From the NCBI GenBank assembly GCA_035649275.1, contig DASRJW010000140.1:1-37464 (forward strand): 37,464 bases of DNA, given 5' to 3'. The DNA comes from Candidatus Krumholzibacteriia bacterium. Its GTDB lineage: Bacteria > Krumholzibacteriota > Krumholzibacteriia > G020349025. The translations under genes were made by a program, and so were the position numbers. Of this stretch, positions 31,901 to 37,464 are shown in pieces (position 1 is the stretch's first letter; the number at the start of each line of letters is the position of its first letter). The notes beneath the pieces were generated by a model. It was not told where the DNA came from, searched no databases, and saw only the letters and a program-made list of their open reading frames with translations.

Positions 31901-32412
31901 TGGTGGGAGAGCAGGTGCAGGCGGGCGGTTCGATCTTCGAAGAAGACTATTGGGCGCTCCGGGGGGTACTGACCGAGCTCCTGGAGGGAGCGAACGCCCG
32001 GAGCGTTCTGCTCGTGGATGGCACCGGACAGGTGATCACGAGCCTGGCCACACCGGCGGAATTCGACGTGATGAGCTTCGCCGCGCTCTGTGCCGCCGAC
32101 TTCGAAGCCAACCGGCAGCTGGCGCACTTGATCGGCGAGGAGGACTTCTCGACCCTCTACCATCAGGGCACGAACGAGAGCATGTACCTGTCGCGGGTCG
32201 AAGCACGCGTCATCCTGGCGGTGCTCTTCGACCGGCGCGCCACGCTGGGGCTCGTGCGCCTGCGCGTGGCCCGCGCGGTGGAACGTCTCACGGTGGTATT
32301 CCAGCGCTTGTTCGAGAAGGCGCAGCATCACGTGCAGGTGGCCCGGCTCGAGGTGGACGCGGACTTCACCGCCCGCGCCGAGGCCCAAATCGACGACCTC
32401 TTCCAGGAATGA
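31900..32412 (+). CDS. Roadblock/LC7 domain protein (MglB-like)
   Basis: A 170-residue protein with a roadblock fold: the segment RSVLLVDGTGQVITSLATPA (about 33-52) and the following VMSFAALCAADFEANRQLAH and ERLTVVFQRLFEKAQHHVQ helices are characteristic. Directly upstream of an MglA GTPase, it is the likely GTPase-activating or effector partner, as MglB is for MglA in myxobacteria. It is longer than MglB, with an acidic N-terminal extension (DYWALRGVLTELLEGAN). The start codon shares a base with the recR stop. A specific GAP activity is inference from position and fold. Confidence 0.86.
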   Translation: MVGEQVQAGGSIFEEDYWALRGVLTELLEGANARSVLLVDGTGQVITSLATPAEFDVMSFAALCAADFEANRQLAHLIGEEDFSTLYHQGTNESMYLSRVEARVILAVLFDRRATLGLVRLRVARAVERLTVVFQRLFEKAQHHVQVARLEVDADFTARAEAQIDDLFQE

Positions 32413-32443
32413 CCCCGGGTCACCGCAGCCGTGGACGGCGGGC

Positions 32444-33022
32444 GTGTCGCTGATCAACTACGCTACACAAGAGATCAGCTGTAAGGTCGTTTACTACGGC
32501 CCCGGCCTGGGCGGGAAGACGACCAACATCCGTTACGTCTACAACCGCTTGCGCCCGGAGTCGAAGGGCAAGCTCATCTCCCTGGCGACGGAGATGGACC
32601 GGACGCTTTTCTTCGACTTCCTGCCCCTCGATCTCGGCAGCATCAAGGGATTCCGGGTGCGCTTCCACCTCTATACCGTGCCGGGGCAGGTGTACTACGA
32701 CGCGAGCCGCAAGCTCATCCTGCGCGGGGTGGACGGCATCGTCTTCGTGGTGGATTCCTCGATCAACCGCTTCGACGCCAACGTGGAGAGCATGTACAAC
32801 ATGCACGAGAACCTGGCGCTGCACGGCCTGTCGCTGGCCGACGTGCCCTTCGCGGTGCAGTACAACAAGCGCGATCTCCCCGACATCATCGCCCTCGACG
32901 ATCTGCAGGAGGAGCTGAACCCGTCGCGCTATCCCAGCTTCGAAGGGGTGGCGACACGGGGCGTCGGTGTCTTCGACACCTTGAAATGCGTGAGCAAGCT
33001 CGTGCTCCGCAAGCTGGCGTGA
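32444..33022 (+). CDS. mglA: MglA-type Ras-like GTPase
   Basis: Small GTPase of 192 residues that sets cell polarity, motility or localisation in bacteria. The P-loop GPGLGGKTT (19-27) and the guanine-specificity motif NKRD (141-144) are intact. The G3 motif has the MglA-typical change from DxxG to TVPG (78-81). MglA in Myxococcus reads similarly around these motifs. GTG start at 32444 gives the family N-terminus (MSLINYATQEISCKVVYYG). Together with the roadblock gene upstream it forms an MglB-MglA pair. The organism's motility genes are not in the window. Confidence 0.92.
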   Translation: MSLINYATQEISCKVVYYGPGLGGKTTNIRYVYNRLRPESKGKLISLATEMDRTLFFDFLPLDLGSIKGFRVRFHLYTVPGQVYYDASRKLILRGVDGIVFVVDSSINRFDANVESMYNMHENLALHGLSLADVPFAVQYNKRDLPDIIALDDLQEELNPSRYPSFEGVATRGVGVFDTLKCVSKLVLRKLA

Positions 33023-33678
33023 GCGCCGTGGCGGGCCCGGGCGACGCCGCGACGGGCCCTGGGTCTCGCCCCCCTCCAGAGCGGCGGCGCCCGAGCGAGC
33101 GCCTGGCCGTCGCCATCGCCTCGCTCGCTTTCGCTGGCTTCTTCCCCGTGGCCCCCGCGACCTTCGCGAGTGCCATCGCCACGGTGTTCTTCGCCTTCGT
33201 CTTCCCGCTGCCGGCGGTGGCGGCAGTGGCGCTCGTGGTCGCGCTCATCGTCATCGGCGTCTGGTCGTGCGGGCGACTGGAGAGCGTCTATGGCCACGAT
33301 CCTTCGGCGGCGGTGCTCGACGAAGTCTGCGGCATGGCGGTGACGCTCGCCTTCGGTCCGATCACGCCGGCGACGCTCGTACTCGGCTTTTTGCTCTTCA
33401 GAGTCTTCGACGTGCTGAAGCTGCCGCCAGGCCGTGCCGCCGAACGCCTGCCGGGAGGCTGGGGCGTTGTTTTCGACGATGTCGTTGCCGGTGTGTACGC
33501 GGCAGCCGTGCTGCGCGGCTGCATGTGGTTGTGGCCAGGAATGCATCTCGCGCTCTGGCATCTCGGTGTCCTCGCCGTGGGTGCGGCCGTACTCTTCGTC
33601 TTCCGCAAGCCCCTCTTCCGCCGCTACGGCAAGCCCCGCACACGGCTCGGAGTGCGCCGGGGAACGGAGGCCCGGTGA
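33019..33678 (+). CDS. pgpA: Phosphatidylglycerophosphatase A
   Basis: Inner-membrane phosphatase that removes phosphate from phosphatidylglycerophosphate to make phosphatidylglycerol. It has 219 residues. The conserved motifs GFFPVAPATFASA (near 34), DPSAAVLDEVCGM (near 94) and LFRVFDVLKLPPGRAAERLP, then GGWGVVFDDVVAGVYA, are in order, with hydrophobic helices between. The GTG start at 33019 overlaps the mglA stop (GTGA). The N-terminal ~30 residues are a low-complexity Gly/Pro/Arg leader. Its own stop overlaps the cinA start, so translation is coupled on both sides. Confidence 0.92.
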   Translation: MSAVAGPGDAATGPGSRPPPERRRPSERLAVAIASLAFAGFFPVAPATFASAIATVFFAFVFPLPAVAAVALVVALIVIGVWSCGRLESVYGHDPSAAVLDEVCGMAVTLAFGPITPATLVLGFLLFRVFDVLKLPPGRAAERLPGGWGVVFDDVVAGVYAAAVLRGCMWLWPGMHLALWHLGVLAVGAAVLFVFRKPLFRRYGKPRTRLGVRRGTEAR

Positions 33679-34922
33679 GCGTCGAAGTCCTGGTGGTGGG
33701 GAACGAAGTGTTGGCGGGCGCCGTCGCCGACACCAACTCCGGCGCTGTGGCACGGGCGCTCGCAGCTCTCGGTCACGAGGTGGCACGCGTGACCCAGGTG
33801 GGGGACGTGCCGGAGGCCATCGCCCAGGCGGCCGCGGAGGCGGTGCAGCGCGCTCGCGTCCTCGTCGTTTCCGGCGGCCTCGGCCCGACGCCCGACGATT
33901 GCACGAAAGAAGCCCTCGCTGCGCACTTCGGCTCGCGCCTCGAGCTCGACGCGGAGACTTTGGACGACATCCGCCGCCGCTTCGCCGAGCGCGGCCTGGT
34001 GATGCCCGAGTCGAACCGGAAGCAAGCACTCCTGCCGCAGGGCGCTCGCAAGATCCCGAATCCCGTCGGCAGCGCGCCGGGTGTGCACTGGCGCCTGGCA
34101 GGCTGCGACGTCTTTCTCCTCCCCGGCGTTCCCGACGAGCTCTGCGCCATGCTCGACTCGTACGTGCTACCAGAGCTGCGGAGGCTCGGCGGGAGAACGC
34201 CGGCCCGGCGCGCCGTCTTTCGCACCGTGGGCCTGCCGGAGTCGGAGATCGCTCAGCGCCTGCAGCCGACGATGGCAGCCTACGCCGCCTGGCGCTGGGG
34301 CTTCTATCCAGGACGTCAGGGGCTCGACGTGCAGGTCGTGGATGCGAGCAGCAACGCTAGCGCCTCGGAGTTCGACGTGGCATGCGCCGCCGTGCGGGAG
34401 GCGCTCGGCGACATCGTCTACACCGAGGAAGAGGGCGTGCCGCTCGAAGAGATCGTTCGACGATTGTGCGTGGAGAAAGGCCACACCTTGGCGGTGGCCG
34501 AGTCGTGCACGGGAGGTTTGCTGGGCGGCTGGCTCACCGCCGCTCCGGGGAGCAGCGCCTACTTCATCGGCGGCTTCGTCACCTATGCCGACGCCACGAA
34601 GCGCGACTGGTTGGGAGTGCCGGAGGAAATGCTCGCACAGCATGGTGCCGTGAGCGCCGAGGTGGCGATCGCTTTGGCACGATCCGCCCGCGCGCGTGCC
34701 GGCGCTACCCTCGGTCTCGCCATCACCGGTGTCGCCGGCCCGGGCGGCGGCACGGCGGACAAGCCCGTGGGTCTCGTCTTCCTGGCCCTATCCGCTCCCG
34801 ATGGCGAATGGAGCCTACGTTTGCAGCTCGGCCGCCGGCGCGAAGCGAATCGTGCCTACTCCTGTCTTCTCGCCCTCGATCTGCTGCGGCGCTACGAGAT
34901 TGGACTTCCGCTGGGAGCGTGA
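33675..34922 (+). CDS. cinA: CinA family protein (MoCF-like domain plus nicotinamide amidase domain)
   Basis: A 415-residue two-domain protein. The N-terminal half is the molybdopterin-binding-like domain (VEVLVVGNEVLAGAVADTNS ... VVSGGLGPTPDDCTKEAL). The C-terminal half (about 270-415) is the PncC nicotinamide-mononucleotide deamidase domain with AESCTGGLLGGWLT and ITGVAGPGGGTADKPVG. CinA acts in NAD recycling and was named for competence induction. The GTG start at 33675, with GGAGG a few bases upstream, overlaps the pgpA stop (GTGA). Confidence 0.94.
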   Translation: MSVEVLVVGNEVLAGAVADTNSGAVARALAALGHEVARVTQVGDVPEAIAQAAAEAVQRARVLVVSGGLGPTPDDCTKEALAAHFGSRLELDAETLDDIRRRFAERGLVMPESNRKQALLPQGARKIPNPVGSAPGVHWRLAGCDVFLLPGVPDELCAMLDSYVLPELRRLGGRTPARRAVFRTVGLPESEIAQRLQPTMAAYAAWRWGFYPGRQGLDVQVVDASSNASASEFDVACAAVREALGDIVYTEEEGVPLEEIVRRLCVEKGHTLAVAESCTGGLLGGWLTAAPGSSAYFIGGFVTYADATKRDWLGVPEEMLAQHGAVSAEVAIALARSARARAGATLGLAITGVAGPGGGTADKPVGLVFLALSAPDGEWSLRLQLGRRREANRAYSCLLALDLLRRYEIGLPLGA

Positions 34923-34924
34923 GA

Positions 34925-35422
34925 ATGGCCGCCAAGAAAGGACGTGCAGTGACCCCGCGCCAGCAGCGCGTCTCACGTGGTCGCGCCCACTCGCTCCCTG
35001 CCACCGCACGCCGTGGCCTGAGGCCGGCCGGCGCCCCGAGCCGAAGCAGATCCTCCTCGAGCCCATCTGCCATTTCCAATCGGAATGCCACCCCGGAACT
35101 GAGCCTGGCCGAGATGCAGCGCCGGGTGGACGATTGGATTATGCAGTTCGAGGAAGGCTACTGGCCGCCGCTCTCCATGCTGGCCCGTCTCAGCGAGGAG
35201 GTGGGGGAGCTGGCGCGGGAGCTGAACCATCACTACGGCCACAAGCCGAAGAAGGCCGACGAGCGCCCTGGTGACATCGCCCTGGAGGTGGCGGATATCC
35301 TCTTCGTCCTGACCTGCCTGTGCAACTCGTTGCAGATCGACATGACGCAGGCCTTCGAGCGCGTCCTCGCCAAGTACACGCACCGCGACGCCCGCCGCTG
35401 GACGCCGCGCCGCGTTCGATGA
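34925..35422 (+). CDS. MazG-type nucleotide pyrophosphohydrolase
   Basis: All-alpha NTP pyrophosphohydrolase of the MazG/YpjD class, 165 residues, which removes aberrant nucleotides. Metal-binding motifs EEVGELARE (near 97) and EVADILF (near 127) are present, within a typical helical core. The first ~57 residues are a basic Arg/Ser/Ala extension with no family counterpart. ATG 34925 has GGAG 8 nt upstream, and it follows cinA by 2 nt. An in-frame ATG lies further down, just before the conserved core (near residue 64, MQRRVDDWIMQFE), and would give a standard-size enzyme, but it has no clear ribosome site. Confidence 0.86.
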   Translation: MAAKKGRAVTPRQQRVSRGRAHSLPATARRGLRPAGAPSRSRSSSSPSAISNRNATPELSLAEMQRRVDDWIMQFEEGYWPPLSMLARLSEEVGELARELNHHYGHKPKKADERPGDIALEVADILFVLTCLCNSLQIDMTQAFERVLAKYTHRDARRWTPRRVR

Positions 35423-35540
35423 GGGGGAGTGAGGCCCCGTGCCGTGTACACTCTCCCTGGAGCCCTCGAACCTCTGCAGCATTGCACCGGCGACGCCGAA
35501 CCGGAACGATGCGAGACCGCCGAAGCGAAACGAGCGCACC

Positions 35541-36398
35541 ATGACGAAGATGCTCGCCGCACTCTGTGTCCTGGCGGGGTTCCTACACTCCACGCCGCTC
35601 TTCGCGCAGGCCGACCGCGAGCCGCCTCTCGATCGAGTGTATCGGGAGATCGGTGGTGATTCCCTCCACGCCTACGTCTTCCTCCCGCGTGAAGACGGGA
35701 AGAGCGACACCACGAACGCGATCCTCCTGTTCCACGGTGGTGGATGGAGTGCTGGCGCGCCGGAGTGGACCTTCGCGGCGGCGCAGCGCTTCGCCGATGC
35801 GGGCCTGGTCGCCGTTGCCGTCGAGTACCGCCTGTCGACCGGAGAGGTCACGCCCATCGAGGCGCTGGCCGATGCTTGTGCGGCTTTCGCTTGGATACAG
35901 ACGCACGCAGCGGAGTTTGGCTCGAGTGGACGCGCAGCGGCCTACGGAGTCTCGGCAGGTGGACAGCTCGTGGCGGCTACGGTGACCGTTGGTTGCCCAG
36001 ACGACAGGGCCGCCCCGGAGGCATTGCTTCTCTGGTCCCCGGCACTGGATCTCGTCGGCGATCGTTATTTCACCACTCTGCTGCAGGGTCGTGCGAACGC
36101 CGCTGAGCTTTCTCCGGCTCGGCACGTGGGTCGCCGTACACCGCCGACCTGCATCGTTCATGGCGAAAAGGACACGCTCACGCCGTTGGCCGGAGTCAAA
36201 CGGTATTGCGCCGCGCTCACGGCGCTGGGACGCAGGTGCGATCTGCATGTCTACCCTGGGGTGGGGCACTTGCTCACGAGGAACCTCACGAACCAAGAGA
36301 GCGACTTCGACCCCGACCCCGTGGCCCGTGCCGATGGGATTGCGCAGCAGACCGAGTTCTTGCGGAGCCTGGGCTTCCTGCCAGGGGCAGGACGTTAG
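35541..36398 (+). CDS. Secreted alpha/beta hydrolase (esterase/lipase-like)
   Basis: Exported serine hydrolase of 285 residues in the hormone-sensitive-lipase/BD-FAE-like branch. A signal peptide (MLAALCVLAGFLHSTPLFAQ) ends at AQA. The oxyanion motif HGGGW is at residues 65-69 and the nucleophile in GVSAGG is near 138. The acid residue lies in GEKDTLTP and the catalytic His in GVGHLL. All triad residues are visible, so it is probably active on short-chain or carbohydrate esters. The start at 35541 gives a clean signal peptide. The frame to 35439 is non-coding in character. Followed by carbonic anhydrase. Confidence 0.9.
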   Translation: MTKMLAALCVLAGFLHSTPLFAQADREPPLDRVYREIGGDSLHAYVFLPREDGKSDTTNAILLFHGGGWSAGAPEWTFAAAQRFADAGLVAVAVEYRLSTGEVTPIEALADACAAFAWIQTHAAEFGSSGRAAAYGVSAGGQLVAATVTVGCPDDRAAPEALLLWSPALDLVGDRYFTTLLQGRANAAELSPARHVGRRTPPTCIVHGEKDTLTPLAGVKRYCAALTALGRRCDLHVYPGVGHLLTRNLTNQESDFDPDPVARADGIAQQTEFLRSLGFLPGAGR

Positions 36399-36453
36399 GA
36401 AGGCAGTCGTTGTCGCTTCGATGCGGCCGGTGGACGCCGAGGAGGAAGCGTCG

Positions 36454-37083
36454 ATGATCTCAGCGTCCGAAGGACTCGAGCGCCTGCGCGCTGGGAATCG
36501 TCGCTTCCTGGCCGACGTACGTAGCCACGACACGCTCGCGAGCCAGGCGCGCCGCCGGGAGCTGACCGCGGGGCAGGAGCCCTTCGCCATCATCCTGGGA
36601 TGTTCCGACTCGCGGGTGCCAGCGGAGATCGTCTTCGACCAGGGGTTGGGAGATCTGTTCGTCATCCGTGTCGCCGGCAACATCGTCGCGTCTTCCCAAG
36701 TGGGCAGCGTCGAGTTCGCCGCGGCGCGGTTCGGCACCAGGCTGGTGGTGGTTCTGGGACACTCGCAATGCGGGGCCGTTCTAGCCACTCTGGAAGAGCT
36801 CCAGCAACCGACAGAAAACCAGTCGCGGAACCTGCGCTCGATCGTCGACCGGGTGCGGCCCTCGGTGGAAGCGTTGCTGGCTACGGAGCTCACCCGCGAC
36901 CCGGTCGCGCTCGTGCGGCAGGCGGTTCGCGCCAACATCCGGGTCTCGGTGAACCATCTGCGCCACGGTTCGGAAGTCGTCGAACGTCTGATCCAGGAGG
37001 ATGGACTCGTGGTCGTCGGTGCCGAGTATTCCCTCGAGACGGGGGTCGTCAGCTTCTTCGATGGTGTACCGGAGGTCGACTGA
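36454..37083 (+). CDS. Beta-class carbonic anhydrase
   Basis: Zinc enzyme interconverting CO2 and bicarbonate, 209 residues, cytosolic. Zinc ligands are C50 (GCSDSRVP), H103 and C106 (GHSQCGA), and the catalytic dyad D52-R54 is present. The segment DLFVIRVAGNIVASSQVGSV is typical of the beta class. The start at 36454 was chosen for AGGAGGA with 8-nt spacing. An in-frame ATG at 36421 lies upstream of that site. The stop overlaps the next start by one base (TGATG). Confidence 0.93.
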   Translation: MISASEGLERLRAGNRRFLADVRSHDTLASQARRRELTAGQEPFAIILGCSDSRVPAEIVFDQGLGDLFVIRVAGNIVASSQVGSVEFAAARFGTRLVVVLGHSQCGAVLATLEELQQPTENQSRNLRSIVDRVRPSVEALLATELTRDPVALVRQAVRANIRVSVNHLRHGSEVVERLIQEDGLVVVGAEYSLETGVVSFFDGVPEVD

Positions 37084-37451
37084 TGGCCGACGTCGTTCTT
37101 CCAGCAGGCTGGCATACCGTCACTCCACGCCTCGTCGTGGAGGACGCGGAGGGACTCGTCACCTTCCTGAAGCGTGTGTTCGGGGCCACGGGCGAGTATT
37201 ACCCCGACGCTCCGTCGCAGATCAGGATCGGCGATTCACTCCTCATGGTGAACAGAACCGGAGCCCGAGAGAGCTTCCCGGCGTTCCTCTACGTCTATGT
37301 CGAAGACGCCGAAGCCACCTACCAGCGGGCGCTGGACGCCGGCGCCATGTCGCTGGAGCCGGTATGGGAAACGCCCTATGGGGACCGTCGCGGCATGGTG
37401 CGGGATCCCTGGGGCAACGTGTGGCAGATCGCCACTCACCTGCGACGGTAG
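37083..37451 (+). CDS. VOC-fold protein (glyoxalase/PhnB-like)
   Basis: A 122-residue vicinal-oxygen-chelate fold protein with two beta-alpha-beta-beta-beta modules. The opening (TPRLVVEDAEGLVTFLKRVF) and the ending (GMVRDPWGNVWQIATH) are typical of the PhnB/bleomycin-resistance-like subgroup. Metal ligands are not clear, and the N-terminal His and the final His are candidates. No substrate can be assigned. Translation is coupled to carbonic anhydrase by a one-base overlap. The gene is complete within the window, ending 13 bases before the window edge. Confidence 0.88.
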   Translation: MADVVLPAGWHTVTPRLVVEDAEGLVTFLKRVFGATGEYYPDAPSQIRIGDSLLMVNRTGARESFPAFLYVYVEDAEATYQRALDAGAMSLEPVWETPYGDRRGMVRDPWGNVWQIATHLRR

Positions 37452-37464
37452 CTGGGCCAGACCT

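Overview
The window is 37.5 kb of GC-rich, gene-dense bacterial chromosome, with short intergenic gaps and many overlapping start and stop codons. It shows lipoproteins with lipoboxes, outer-membrane-style auxiliary proteins, a Ser/Thr kinase, an MglA-type GTPase beside a roadblock protein, and tetratricopeptide proteins. These suggest a Gram-negative, environmental, probably uncultured lineage of the FCB/Eisenbacteria/Gemmatimonadota kind or a deltaproteobacterium-like group. The phylum is inference only. All four intact tRNA genes encode their CCA end.

Layout. 1-4.7 kb: 5'-truncated secreted subtilase, aldo/keto reductase, MFS exporter and a small zinc-ribbon protein. 4.8-8.0 kb: a large membrane protein fused to a spermidine-synthase-like methyltransferase fold and TPR repeats. 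8.1-11.4 kb, minus strand: two flavin-fold (PPOX) proteins overlapping by 4 nt into an unusual GAF / sigma54-type AAA+ / Ser-Thr kinase fusion. 11.5-16.4 kb: SDR oxidoreductase, FAD-linked oxidase, an unrecognised membrane-anchored helical protein, a GYD protein and a small anchored protein.

16.5-19.4 kb: tRNA-Ser(GCU), followed by a relic of an integrative element. The relic sits inside tRNA-Arg(ACG). It is bounded by a 42-bp repeat of the tRNA 5' half, and it holds a truncated integrase, a histidine phosphatase, a DUF6817-like gene and a gene fragment. 19.4-25.1 kb: an eIF2B-like protein, leucyl aminopeptidase, adenosine deaminase family protein, two envelope proteins and TadA. 25.1-28.6 kb: tRNA-Ser(GGA), a STAS protein, a polytopic TPR protein and a lipoprotein ending in a clear terminator.

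28.6-35.4 kb is the housekeeping core: tRNA-Ala(CGC), SRP RNA, dnaX, ybaB/ebfC, recR, roadblock protein, mglA, pgpA, cinA and a MazG-like gene, all on the plus strand and mostly overlapping or nearly so. It joins replication and repair functions to a polarity GTPase module and phospholipid synthesis. 35.5-37.5 kb: secreted alpha/beta hydrolase, beta-carbonic anhydrase and a VOC-fold protein.

The two most noteworthy items are the PPOX-PPOX-(GAF/AAA+/kinase) operon, whose AAA+ domain has lost its sigma54-contact loop, and the tRNA-Arg element, which appears to have split an ancestral tRNA-Ser/tRNA-Arg operon.
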